Assembly: GCA_052143575.1 (NCBI GenBank)
Contig: JBKQSP010000076.1
Location: 103,684-167,683, forward strand
From: JAKACA01 sp052143575
Lineage (GTDB): Bacteria; Actinomycetota; Acidimicrobiia; Acidimicrobiales; Bog-793
DNA: 64,000 nucleotides
Reading direction: 5' to 3'
Below are positions 45,295 through 53,827 of this stretch, piece after piece. A program made the position numbers and the translations under genes. The notes beneath the pieces were generated by a model. It saw only the letters and a program-made list of their open reading frames with translations. It made no database searches and had not been told where the DNA came from. Position 1 is the stretch's first letter. Each line of letters begins with the position of its first letter.

Positions 45295-46008
45295 TCACCG
45301 GCCGATTGGAGTGTTGCCGCCTTGGCTGCGCCAGAGCGCCGGCCCTCCTTCCAAGACGGTCGCTCCTTCAAGGCGCCCCTGCGGCCTGCAGCAGCACGAC
45401 GGTCTCGCCGAAGCCGGCGCTCGCGGCGATTGCGAGCGGCGAACAGGGTCGGCTGTTGCCGATGTGACCCCGGCCCAGACGCGCCCGAAGCCTGCTTTCT
45501 CGAGGGATCTCCAGGACCGTCGGTAGCCGTCCTCGACGGAGGCGACGACGGCGACGGCTTCGGGATACCGGTCCCAGATCGACGCAACGAATGTGGTGAT
45601 CATCTGGCCACCCAGTCCACGGGCGACGTGGGATTCGGTGCCGATGAGGTAGTCCAGGCCGATCGACGGGCGGGGCACGGCGCCGGCTTCGACGGCGCGC
45701 TTCCACTCCGGGTTGCGTTCCCACTCAGGAAAGTCCGCCAATCGGTAGCGCTGGATCAAGCCGATCGCGACGTCGTTCTCCTCGACGACGACTACCTCGA
45801 CGGGCTCGATTCCCGCCACTCGGCGCTCGTACTTGTCTCGGACCGCGGCGGGATCGGGTGAGGCTCGCCACAAGGTGGAGACGTGCGGCGCCGCCAACCC
45901 GTCCGAGACGAGGGCGAAGTCACGTCGTTCGAGCGGCCGGAGGCGAAGCGACACACGGAGAGAATGCCTGAATCCGGGCCGTCCCAGCGGCCACACCAAC
46001 TCAGCCAC
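45295..46008 (-). CDS. GNAT acetyltransferase (aminoglycoside 6'-acetyltransferase-like)
   Basis: About 237 residues from the GTG at 46008; GTGs at 45996 and 45954 are alternatives and no clear ribosome site marks any. The GNAT part is clear: LRLRPLERRDFALVSDGLAA, IGLIQRYRLADFPEWE, SIGLDYLIGTESHVARGLGG (acetyl-CoA motif A), RRSWRSLEKAGFGRVWAG. It resembles AAC(6')-type and related enzymes. The last 55 residues after RVWAG do not look like the family and are Arg/Ser/Pro-rich, so the 3' end may be frameshifted or newly formed. The bidirectional terminator at 46163-46194 lies upstream, so it has its own promoter. Confidence 0.7.
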   Translation of the reverse strand: MAELVWPLGRPGFRHSLRVSLRLRPLERRDFALVSDGLAAPHVSTLWRASPDPAAVRDKYERRVAGIEPVEVVVVEENDVAIGLIQRYRLADFPEWERNPEWKRAVEAGAVPRPSIGLDYLIGTESHVARGLGGQMITTFVASIWDRYPEAVAVVASVEDGYRRSWRSLEKAGFGRVWAGVTSATADPVRRSQSPRAPASARPSCCCRPQGRLEGATVLEGGPALWRSQGGNTPIGR

Positions 46009-46449
46009 GAAATGACGCGGCGACTCAGGCAACCGCGGCGGCTGCGCGAGCAAAGCGTGTGCGACCGACCCTCGAGGAGGCCGGTGAGGGCGCTCGGTTC
46101 CTCGGAGGCTGTAAGCCGACCACTTGCCGGCAGAGCGCGGCCGCCTCCCCACGACCGGCGCGAAAGAGGGTGCCCATTCACGGGCACCCTCTTTCTCCCC
46201 CTCATCCCTGAGAACCGAAGGGCAGAACCGGCGGGCCAAGCCGCCGGGTCGAGCCGTCGAGGAATGGTAACCGGCATCACGAGGGCGTGCGAATGGGCTG
46301 CCCTCAGACCGCCGCGGACACGCAGCGGCAGGACGACAGGCGGGCGGGGAGCCGCCTCGGGCAGGCGGATCGCGTCCCCCCGGTCAGCAGCCGCAGACAG
46401 CAGGCGGGTTCGCCGAAACGGGTACCGCCGGCCGAGCGCGACGCCACGC
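46009..46449. other. 440-bp gap between the GNAT and S53 peptidase genes
   Basis: Apart from the bidirectional terminator at 46163-46194 I see no gene with plausible protein sequence. The part from 46195 to 46449 is the 3' side of the peptidase gene and shows no further signal. Confidence 0.5.
46163..46194. terminator. Bidirectional intrinsic terminator
   Basis: A perfect 13-bp stem (AAAGAGGGTGCCC, loop ATTCAC, GGGCACCCTCTTT). The stem ends in A3/T3, so it can act on either strand. It most likely ends transcripts of the peptidase gene, which stops 256 bp upstream on the minus strand. Confidence 0.85.
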
Positions 46450-49092
46450 CTACGACACGTTGAAGGCCGTTGTGTCGATGCAGAAGTCCGTCGTGCCGCC
46501 TCCGGTGTCTGTTTCCACGCCGGTCCACTTCAGCGTGACCGTCCTGCCGGCATAGGCCGACATGTTGAGCGTGAGCAGGCGGTAGCCGGAGTTGGCGTTG
46601 AGGTTCGAGTAGGTCGACAGCGACGAGAGCACGCCGCCCGAACTGTTGAGTACCTGCAGCTTCAGGGTGTCAATGGCCTTCGAGGACACCTCGCTCGTGT
46701 CGATGTGCTGGTGGTACGAGAGCGTGTAGGTCGAGCAGCCAGCCGGCACGGCGATCCTCTGCGAGACGGTGTCGGTGTGCGGAACGCCGTAGCCGTCGAG
46801 CCAGGCGAAGTACTGGCCGGCCTCGGCGACTTCAGCCCCGCCCGTCTCCGAGTTGCTGAGGATCACATCGGGTGTGGCCGACCACGTCTTGTTGCCGCTT
46901 TCGAACCCGGGATTGCCCAGGAGCTGTGTGACTGTACAGGAGCTCTTCGCCTTCACCGCCCAGGAGAACGACGCCGAGCCACTCGCCTCGGTCGAGTCCT
47001 TCGCCGTCACCGTCACCGACGACGACGCAACCGTCGTGGGCGTTCCGGTGATGAGGCCGCTCGAGTTGATCGACAATCCGGCGGGCAGCCCCGTGGCCGA
47101 ATACGTGAGGCTCAAGGCGCCGGAATCGCTGCCGGAGATCTGCAGCGACACGGGCGAGCCCACCGTGGTCGCCTGCGCCCCCGGGCTCACGACCGTGACG
47201 GTGTTGCCCGTCGAGCCGCCGCCGCAGAGGGTGGCGGGCAGGCCGGCGCCGTTCGGTGTGCCCAGCCCGGAGGCCATGTCGTAATCGGCACCAGCGGGAA
47301 ACAGCCCGTTGTTCGTGCCCGTGTAGTCGTTGTTGCCGGACGTGATGTCGTTGAAGTCTGTCGAGTAGGCGGCGGCCGCTGCACTGTACAAGGCGGGGTT
47401 GGCAAACCCGATGGCCTTGCCGGCGCACTTCGAGGACGCGTCGGTGAGCGCCATGAAAGCCGCCCAGAGCGGCGCCGCCGCACTCGTGCCGCCGATGCCA
47501 GTCCAGGAGCCGTTGTAGTAGACGACGTAACCCGAATACGGGTCGGCGTCGGCGGAGACATCTGGGACCTCCCGGCAGTACGAGCCGGTGGCGGCACCAC
47601 ACGGCGATCCCGAGGAGTTGGAATTGACGACGTGCAGTGACGACGGTGCGCCGCTTTGGTAGGCCGGCATGGCGTGCGATGACGACACGCCGCCACCGCC
47701 GGCACCACCGCCGACGGCGCTCTCGTTCCAGACGTTCTGTGTCGGCGGCGGCCCGAGCGCCGTGATCTCGGTCCCGCCTACGCCCGTCACGTACGGCTGG
47801 CTCGCCGGGTCGTCGACACCGAGGGAGGTGGACCCGCAGTCCTCCGAGCCCGAGTCGCCGGCGGCCGCCAGGATGCCCTGTCCCTGCGTGGTGGCCGTCT
47901 GGAACAGGGTGTTCTCGGCGTCGATGGAGGACGACCCGGCGTCCGACTCGCACAGGCCCCACGACGTCGAGATGACCTTGGCCGTGTCCTTGGAGATGAT
48001 CGTGTTGTAGGTGTCGTAGGGACCCGTCCCGCCGTTTGGCCCCTGGTAGACGTCGATGGTGGCCTTCGGGGCGAGCCCTATGACGTCTTCGATGTCGAGG
48101 GCCGCCTCGCCTTCGCCTGCACCGGTGCCGGCGCCACCGTCGACTTCGATGTAGTTGACGGAGGCGCTCGTGCCGTAGCACGCCTGGTAGGAGGAGATGT
48201 CGGACGTGAGGTTCGGCTCGAGCTCGAAGATGGCGACCGTCACGCCGGCGCCCTCGTCGCCGGCGCCGTACAAGGAGGAGAAACGGTACGCCGAGGCCAG
48301 CTGATCTGCCGTGTAGGCGTCATTGTCGGGGCCGGCCGAGACGGCTGCCGCGCACGGCTGCGGTCCGCCGGTTACCACATGCGGCGACGCCGCCGCCGTG
48401 CCATGCGGTGACGCCGCCGTGGCGTGCGCTGCCGTGGCGTGCGCGGACGCCGGCCGCAAGTCGAGGCGCTGCTGCAGGTACAAAGAGTCCAACCCGATGA
48501 CGGCCTGCACGTAGCGGGCCGCGCTGCCTGGGAACAGGGGTGCCTTCGTGTTGGCGAAGGCGATCCGACCCGACGGCAAGCGGTAACGCTCGAAGCCGAT
48601 CGAGAACGCCTTGGAGAACGACGAAGCCGTGCCGGACACCGGGATGCTGAGATGGTCGCTCGGCAGTCGCCCGACGAGCAGGCCCTTCGAGCGCAAGGAG
48701 GCCGAGACGGCTGCTATGGCGGCAGGCGTCGGTCCGAACCGCCCGGCGAACTGGCCGCGGCGGAGATAGTGGCGGTAGAGGGGATCACCCGGCGTCGAGA
48801 CGGCGGTCGCATAGCTCGAGAGCGCCGCCGGACTGCGGGGCAGGAGGAGGACGTCGGCGTGCATCGCCGTGGCGGCAGCGAGGGGTCCGACCGCTACGGC
48901 GTCGAGGCGGACGAGGGGTGCCTGTCCGATCCGCTCCGGCGGCAACTGGGCGGCGCCGGCGGGGGACGACGAGACGGCGACGAGGACGGCTCCAAGTGGC
49001 GAGACGGCAACGGTGAGGGCAGCGGCGGCTGACACCGATGCCCGCATTCCCCACCTCTTGCGGTGGCACCCTCGACTTTGTTTCGCAGGCAT
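46450..49092 (-). CDS. Secreted S53 family peptidase (sedolisin/kumamolisin) with C-terminal accessory domains
   Basis: 880 residues from ATG 49092; ATG 49047 with GAGGTGG upstream is an alternative. Signal peptide (ASVSAAAALTVAVSPLGAVL), activation prodomain (about 65-210), a His/Ala/Thr-rich linker (about 215-240) and the catalytic domain (about 255-625) with E329 and D333 (GEGEAALDIED), oxyanion D413 (AAAGDSGSEDC) and nucleophile S537 (GGTSAAAPLW). A calcium site is likely at D579/D582 and DYD near 603-605. It is followed by an Ig-like putative-binding domain (about 630-715; GLPAGLSINSSGLITGTPT) and a C-terminal beta domain starting NPGFESG. S53 enzymes are acid-active proteases. Confidence 0.92.
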   Translation of the reverse strand: MPAKQSRGCHRKRWGMRASVSAAAALTVAVSPLGAVLVAVSSSPAGAAQLPPERIGQAPLVRLDAVAVGPLAAATAMHADVLLLPRSPAALSSYATAVSTPGDPLYRHYLRRGQFAGRFGPTPAAIAAVSASLRSKGLLVGRLPSDHLSIPVSGTASSFSKAFSIGFERYRLPSGRIAFANTKAPLFPGSAARYVQAVIGLDSLYLQQRLDLRPASAHATAAHATAASPHGTAAASPHVVTGGPQPCAAAVSAGPDNDAYTADQLASAYRFSSLYGAGDEGAGVTVAIFELEPNLTSDISSYQACYGTSASVNYIEVDGGAGTGAGEGEAALDIEDVIGLAPKATIDVYQGPNGGTGPYDTYNTIISKDTAKVISTSWGLCESDAGSSSIDAENTLFQTATTQGQGILAAAGDSGSEDCGSTSLGVDDPASQPYVTGVGGTEITALGPPPTQNVWNESAVGGGAGGGGVSSSHAMPAYQSGAPSSLHVVNSNSSGSPCGAATGSYCREVPDVSADADPYSGYVVYYNGSWTGIGGTSAAAPLWAAFMALTDASSKCAGKAIGFANPALYSAAAAAYSTDFNDITSGNNDYTGTNNGLFPAGADYDMASGLGTPNGAGLPATLCGGGSTGNTVTVVSPGAQATTVGSPVSLQISGSDSGALSLTYSATGLPAGLSINSSGLITGTPTTVASSSVTVTAKDSTEASGSASFSWAVKAKSSCTVTQLLGNPGFESGNKTWSATPDVILSNSETGGAEVAEAGQYFAWLDGYGVPHTDTVSQRIAVPAGCSTYTLSYHQHIDTSEVSSKAIDTLKLQVLNSSGGVLSSLSTYSNLNANSGYRLLTLNMSAYAGRTVTLKWTGVETDTGGGTTDFCIDTTAFNVS

Positions 49093-49351
49093 TGTCTTCC
49101 AATCTGACGGACGACGACGGTGCCCGACGAAGTCGTCGACCGCGCAACATCGGTACGAATAATGCCCGCGTCCGCCAGCACCGCGCGCCACCGCCGCCCA
49201 AATGTTGGTCGCCGCAGACCCACATGTCAAGGGTCTGTACGGGAGGCTGAGATCGTAGGTAATACGGCTGACAACGGTGCGGCCTCCATGCCGTTTAGGT
49301 GCAATGACGGTGCGGCTGTCTCGAGGCATGCACGAGGAAAGCGACCCGGCC

Positions 49352-49357
49352 TAACCT
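49352..49357 (+). promoter_or_regulatory. Probable -10 box of the FAA hydrolase gene
   Basis: TAACCT lies 30 nt before the ATG at 49388. The 295-bp divergent gap 49093-49387 otherwise shows no gene; it should also hold the peptidase promoter, which I cannot place with confidence. Confidence 0.4.
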
Positions 49358-49387
49358 GGAGGCTCAGATGCCGATTCGAAGGGAGCC

Positions 49388-50236
49388 ATGTTGACGCGGC
49401 TTGCGAACCTCGCCGGGCGTGCCGTCCTCCTCACCGCCGAAGGGGGTATCGATGTCGAGCGCCGGTCGGAGGGGCGATTCGCCGCCGACCCGCAAGCGCT
49501 CTACGAGCGCTGGGACGAGTTCCTCCACTGGGCGGAGCATGTCGCCGTGAACGAAGGCGACCTCGATTACCGAGAGCTGCCGGAGGGTGACCTGCTCTCG
49601 CCGGCGCCCCGCCCCCGCCAGGTCTTCGGCATCGGTCTCAACTACCGCGGTCACGCCGCCGAGACGGGCATGGCGTTGCCAAGCCGCGTGGCGACGTTCA
49701 CGAAGTTCCCGACGTGCATCGTGGGCGGCTTCCATGCGGTCGAGCTGCCCGAGGGTACGGTCGACTACGAGGTCGAGCTCGTCGTCGTCATGGCCAAGAG
49801 TGCCTACGGGGTGGCGGACTGGGAAGCCTGGAGCTACGTCGCCGGCGTCACCGTCGGCCAGGATCTCTCCGAGCGGATCCTGCAGCGTGAAGCGGGGAAC
49901 CAGTTCTGCCTGGGCAAGTCGTTTCCGGGCTTCGGGCCGATGGGGCCCTGGCTCGTCACGCCCGACGAGCTGACCGAGCCGGACGACATGGCGCTTCGTT
50001 GCACCCTCAACGGCGAGCTCATGCAGGACGGCCGCACGTCGGACATGGTCTTCAGCGTCTCCCGCCTCATCGAGGAGCTCTCCGCCGTCGTCACGTTGCT
50101 ACCCGGCGACGTCATCTTCACGGGCACACCGGCCGGCGTCGGTTGGGTGCGCCAGCCCCCACGGTTCCTCCAGAGCGGAGACGTCCTCGAGAGCACGATC
50201 GAGGGGATCGGGACGATCCGCAACCTCATGCTCTGA
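49388..50236 (+). CDS. Fumarylacetoacetate hydrolase family protein
   Basis: 282 residues. FAH fold with the metal-binding set VFGIGLNYRGHAAETGMALP, TKFPTC, VDYEVELVVVMAKSAYGV (E-x-E ligands), VAGVTVGQDLSERILQREAG, LGKSFPGFGPMGPWLV and PGDVIFTGTPAGVGW. Members hydrolyse or decarboxylate acylpyruvates and related dicarbonyls; the exact substrate is unknown. GAAGGGAG lies just before the ATG. Overlaps the convergent DtxR-type gene by 11 nt. Confidence 0.92.
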   Translation: MLTRLANLAGRAVLLTAEGGIDVERRSEGRFAADPQALYERWDEFLHWAEHVAVNEGDLDYRELPEGDLLSPAPRPRQVFGIGLNYRGHAAETGMALPSRVATFTKFPTCIVGGFHAVELPEGTVDYEVELVVVMAKSAYGVADWEAWSYVAGVTVGQDLSERILQREAGNQFCLGKSFPGFGPMGPWLVTPDELTEPDDMALRCTLNGELMQDGRTSDMVFSVSRLIEELSAVVTLLPGDVIFTGTPAGVGWVRQPPRFLQSGDVLESTIEGIGTIRNLML

Positions 50237-50933
50237 GCGTCGAGCTTTCTCCGTCGGCCGACGGGTCGACTGCCACGACGTAGAGCTGCGTGCACAGCCG
50301 CGCCCCGAGTGCCAGGTTGCCGCTGTCGAGGGACACGACGAGCGTCCCGTCGGGCCCGCGTTCGAGCACGGCGGCTGCCACGCCCGGCCGGAAGCCGCCA
50401 TCCTCCAAGTACCCCAACGATGCCGTGTCCGCTTCGATCTCCTGGGCCACCCGGACGAGCCGGACGACCTGGCCGGCGGCGACGTCGGCGAGCGGCATCT
50501 GCGTGCCGGCGTCGCCTGTCACGGTGGCGCTGCCCGGGATGGGGTTGCCGTGCGGGCACGTCGCAGGGTCGCCGAGCAACGCGACGAGCCGCTGCTCCAG
50601 CTCGTCGGAGAACGCCCGGGCGAAGCGCCCGGCCTCGAGGTGCACGTCCCGCCATGGCAGGCCGATCACGTCGACGAGCAGGCGCTCAGCCAAGCGGTGC
50701 CGGCGTATGACGCCGAGGGCTCGCCGCTGCCCTTCCTCGGTGAGGAGGATGTGGCGACCTGCCCGTTCCACGTAGCCGCCCGCCACGAGGCGCTCCAGCA
50801 TCTCCGAAACGGACGGCTTCGCTTTCCCCAACCGGGCGGCGAGACGGGCCGAGATGACGGGACCGCCCTCTTCGGCCAGCCAGCCGATCGTCTCGAGGTA
50901 TTCGTCCGCCGCCGGATGGAACTCGTCTCGCAT
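50226..50933 (-). CDS. DtxR/IdeR-family metal-dependent transcriptional regulator
   Basis: 235 residues, the full three-domain size. N-terminal winged helix (YLETIGWLAEEGGPVISARL, KAKPSVSEMLERLVAGGYVE), metal-binding and dimerisation domain with AERLLVDVIGLPWRDVHLEA and CPHGNPIP (Cys and His in ligand places), and a C-terminal SH3-like FeoA domain (GQVVRLVRVAQEIEADTASL). It is divergent from a ferric-iron ABC transporter, with an iron-box-like palindrome between them, so it probably represses that operon when Fe(II) is plentiful. Confidence 0.93.
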   Translation of the reverse strand: MRDEFHPAADEYLETIGWLAEEGGPVISARLAARLGKAKPSVSEMLERLVAGGYVERAGRHILLTEEGQRRALGVIRRHRLAERLLVDVIGLPWRDVHLEAGRFARAFSDELEQRLVALLGDPATCPHGNPIPGSATVTGDAGTQMPLADVAAGQVVRLVRVAQEIEADTASLGYLEDGGFRPGVAAAVLERGPDGTLVVSLDSGNLALGARLCTQLYVVAVDPSADGESSTLRA

Positions 50934-51002
50934 GCTTGGCCCCCTGCCTGCGCGGCGATCTTACGCAGGTCGGAGCACCTTCAGGACGCCTTGATCTCGA
51001 TG

Positions 51003-51018
51003 GTAAGGTTCACCTGAT
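51003..51018. promoter_or_regulatory. Iron-box-like operator between dtxR-type gene and iron transporter
   Basis: AGGTTCACCT (51006-51015) is a 4+2+4 palindrome inside TAAGGTTCACCTGATA, close to the core of DtxR/IdeR boxes (AGGTnAGnCTnACCT-like). It lies between TTGATC (50991-50996) and TGATAT (51015-51020), or just upstream of TATAGA (51025-51030), so a bound repressor would block the transporter promoter. Confidence 0.65.
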
Positions 51019-51024
51019 ATTGGG

Positions 51025-51030
51025 TATAGA
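51025..51030 (+). promoter_or_regulatory. Probable -10 box of a leaderless iron-binding-protein gene
   Basis: TATAGA ends 6 nt before the GTG at 51037, and no ribosome site lies between. This suggests a leaderless mRNA for the transporter. Confidence 0.45.
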
Positions 51031-51036
51031 CGCGAA

Positions 51037-52167
51037 GTGAGCACGGGTGCGCCCCAGGCTGGAAACGGTGCGGCAACGTCGAGGCGGACCGTGACGTCGA
51101 CGCGCCGCCGCCGGTGCCCCGGAGGCCGCTGGCGACTCGGGCAGCTCTGGCGTGCCCGCCGGCTCTGGCTGGCGGCGGCCCTGCTCGGCGGTCTCTTGAC
51201 TGCCTGCGGGACGGCCGGTGGCGGGTCCGACACCATCACGATCTACAACGGGCAGCATCCGCAGACGACCGACGCCCTCGTCGCCGCCTTCGAGAGGGCG
51301 ACCGGCATCCACGTCCTTGTGCACAACGGCGAGGACGACTACTCGCTCGCCGACTCCGTCATCCTCGAGGGCTCCCATTCACCGGCCGACGTGATCTTCA
51401 CGGAGAACTCACCCCCCCTCGAGTACCTGCAGGAAAAGGGGCTGCTCGCCCACGTCGACCCCGCCACGCTCGCCAACACGCCGGCCCGGTTCGACTCGCC
51501 CATCGGCGACTGGGTGGGCGTCTCGGCCCGTGTGAGCGTCCTCATCTACAACCCAAGCCTCATCTCGAAGAGTCAGCTGCCCACGAGCGTCCTCCAGCTC
51601 GCCGAGCCGCAGTACCGGGGCAAGCTCGCCTTTGCTCCGGGCGAGACCGACTTCCAGCCGATCGTGACGTCGGTGGAGCACACCGATGGCGAAGCCGCCA
51701 CCCTCAACTGGCTGAACGGCATCAAGGCGAACTCAGCCGGCCACCGCTACGCCGACAACGAAGGGATCTCGTCGGCTGTCAACTCGGGCGCCGTCGCCTT
51801 CGGAGTCGTCAACCAGTACTACTGGTACCGGCTGCGCGCCGAGATCGGCGCCGGCAGCATGCACTCGGAGATCAGCTACTTCGCCGCCGGCGATCCCGGC
51901 TATGTCATCGACGTGTCCGGCGCCGCCGTCCTCCGCTCCAGCCGCCACCCGGCGGCGGCGCAGCGGTTCCTGGCTTTCATCACCTCGTCGGCCGGGCAGG
52001 AGATCATCGCCCACTCGACGAGCTTCGAGTACCCGATCGCCTCGGGCGTCACGACCGTGCAGAGCGAAGCCCCCTTCAACGAGCTGCATCCGAATGGCAT
52101 CACGATCGAGCAGCTCGGCGACGGCCTGGAGGCACAGGACCTGCTGCAGCGCGTGGAGCTGCTGTGA
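51037..52167 (+). CDS. Ferric-iron ABC transporter substrate-binding lipoprotein
   Basis: 376 residues. Lipoprotein signal WLAAALLGGLLTACGTAGGG (Cys at about 57) after a long basic N-terminus; a downstream start would give a more usual signal. FbpA-like features: DTITIYNGQHPQTTDALVAA, SPPLEYLQEKGLLAHVD, WVGVSARVSVLIYNPSLI and VVNQYYWYRLRAEIG, where the adjacent Tyr pair is the Fe(III)-binding signature of FbpA/FutA proteins. First gene of a three-gene iron-uptake operon. Confidence 0.9.
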   Translation: MSTGAPQAGNGAATSRRTVTSTRRRRCPGGRWRLGQLWRARRLWLAAALLGGLLTACGTAGGGSDTITIYNGQHPQTTDALVAAFERATGIHVLVHNGEDDYSLADSVILEGSHSPADVIFTENSPPLEYLQEKGLLAHVDPATLANTPARFDSPIGDWVGVSARVSVLIYNPSLISKSQLPTSVLQLAEPQYRGKLAFAPGETDFQPIVTSVEHTDGEAATLNWLNGIKANSAGHRYADNEGISSAVNSGAVAFGVVNQYYWYRLRAEIGAGSMHSEISYFAAGDPGYVIDVSGAAVLRSSRHPAAAQRFLAFITSSAGQEIIAHSTSFEYPIASGVTTVQSEAPFNELHPNGITIEQLGDGLEAQDLLQRVELL

Positions 52168-52246
52168 GGGCGGCCGCTGGAAGCCGGCGCTGGGGGCGCC
52201 GGGCGTGAGCACCATCACGGTCAGTCCCGGCAGCGGAGGCGACGAG

Positions 52247-53827
52247 ATGTCGAGGGTGCCGGGCGCCGCGCTCGTGACGGGGCGCTTCCACCGCCGTTCC
52301 CGCCCGCGGGTGCTGCTCGCCACGAGCTGTCTCGTGGCGGCCGCCCTGCTGACGCCGCTCGCCTTCCTCCTCATCGAGGCTCACGGTGCCGGCACGGGAG
52401 CCGTCGTGCGGCTCATCTTCCGCTCGCTCACGGCCAGCCTGCTCTGGAACACCGTGCGCCTCACGATCGTGGTGACGGCGCTCTGCGCCGTCATCGGCAC
52501 GCTGGCGGCCTGGTGCGTCGAATGCACGGACCTGCCGCTGCGCCGCATGTGGGCCGTGCTCGTGGTCGTGCCCTTCGCCATCCCGGACTTCGTCGTCAGC
52601 TTCGGTTGGGCGTCGTTGACCACCTGGATCCAGGGCTTCCGGGGCGCCGTCGTCGTCATGACGCTCGCCGTCTACCCCCTCGTGTACCTGCCGGTGGCGG
52701 CGAGCCTGCGATCGGCCGACCCAGGTCAGGAGGAGGTCGCCCGCAGCCTCGGCGCCGGCCGGTTGAAGACGTTCTTCCGCGTGACGATCGGTCAGGCGCG
52801 CGGTGCCATCCTCGGCGGATGCCTCCTCGTGTCGCTCGTGATCCTGGCCGAGTACGGCGCCTTCGAGATCGTCGGCTACCAGACCTTCACGACCGAGATC
52901 TTCACCGAGTTCGACTCGTTCAACGTGCAGGCGGCCGCCGCCTTGTCGCTCGTGCTCGTCGTCCTCGGCGTGATCGTGCTCGTCGGTGACGGCTGGGCCC
53001 GTGGCAACACGAGGGTGGCTCGCTCCGGCGCCCTTGCCCAGCGGGCCAGGAAGATCCATCGGCTCGGGAGAGCGAAGGCGGGCGTGCTGCTCGGGTTTCT
53101 CCTGCTCGTAGGGCTGGCGCTCGGCGTCCCGGTCGGCTCCAGCATCTACTGGATGCTCGAGGGCGGCGCACATGCCTTCGCCGGCGTCTCGCTCCTCGAT
53201 GCCGCCGGCGACACGGCCGCCTACAGCGCCTCGGCGGCGGCCGTCGCCACGCTGATGGCGCTGCCGGTGTCCCTGCTCGTCACGCGCCACCCCACGCGTT
53301 TCGGGCGCCTGCTCGAACGCAGCACGTTCCTCGTGCTCGCCATGCCGGGCATCGTCATCGCTTTCGCCTTGAGCTACTTCTCGTTGCGCTACGGCGGCGG
53401 GTCCTTCTACCAGACCGCCCCGTTGCTCATCGCCGCCTACGCCATCATGTTCTTCCCGCTCGCCCTCGTCGGAGTGCGGGCCTCCGTGGCCTATGCGCCC
53501 GTCGCCCTGGAGGAGGCGGGCCGCTCCCTCGGGCAGCGCCGGCTCGCCGTGCTGCGGCGCGTGACACTCCCGCTCGTGGGGCCGGGGTTGATGGCGGCCT
53601 TCTGCCTCGTCTTCCTCGCGACCGCAACGGAGCTCACGGCGACCCTCATCCTCATCCCCGACAACGTCCAGACGCTCGCCACGCAGTTCTGGGCGTACCA
53701 GACGGCGTTGTCCTACGGCCAGGCGGCACCCTTCGCCCTCGTCATGATCGGGATAGCCGCTGTTCCGAGCTACGTGCTCGGGCGTTTCTTCGACCGAAGG
53801 CCCTCGCAGCGGGCGGTGGCCCGGTGA
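52247..53827 (+). CDS. Ferric-iron ABC transporter permease (FbpB type, two fused domains)
   Basis: 526 residues with about 12 membrane helices, i.e. two BPD_transp_1 units in one chain as in FbpB. EAA-type loops are seen twice: EEVARSLGAGRLKTFFRVTI (about 165-185) and EEAGRSLGQRRLAVLRRVTL (about 424-443). ATG 52247 has CGGAGG 8 nt upstream; a GTG at 52205 is an alternative. Stop overlaps the ATPase GTG by 4 nt. Confidence 0.92.
   Translation: MSRVPGAALVTGRFHRRSRPRVLLATSCLVAAALLTPLAFLLIEAHGAGTGAVVRLIFRSLTASLLWNTVRLTIVVTALCAVIGTLAAWCVECTDLPLRRMWAVLVVVPFAIPDFVVSFGWASLTTWIQGFRGAVVVMTLAVYPLVYLPVAASLRSADPGQEEVARSLGAGRLKTFFRVTIGQARGAILGGCLLVSLVILAEYGAFEIVGYQTFTTEIFTEFDSFNVQAAAALSLVLVVLGVIVLVGDGWARGNTRVARSGALAQRARKIHRLGRAKAGVLLGFLLLVGLALGVPVGSSIYWMLEGGAHAFAGVSLLDAAGDTAAYSASAAAVATLMALPVSLLVTRHPTRFGRLLERSTFLVLAMPGIVIAFALSYFSLRYGGGSFYQTAPLLIAAYAIMFFPLALVGVRASVAYAPVALEEAGRSLGQRRLAVLRRVTLPLVGPGLMAAFCLVFLATATELTATLILIPDNVQTLATQFWAYQTALSYGQAAPFALVMIGIAAVPSYVLGRFFDRRPSQRAVAR

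Noticed and set aside
48350..48450. GC-rich repeats resembling a small tandem array
   Set aside because: They encode the Ala/His/Thr linker of the S53 peptidase and are explained by that low-complexity protein stretch.
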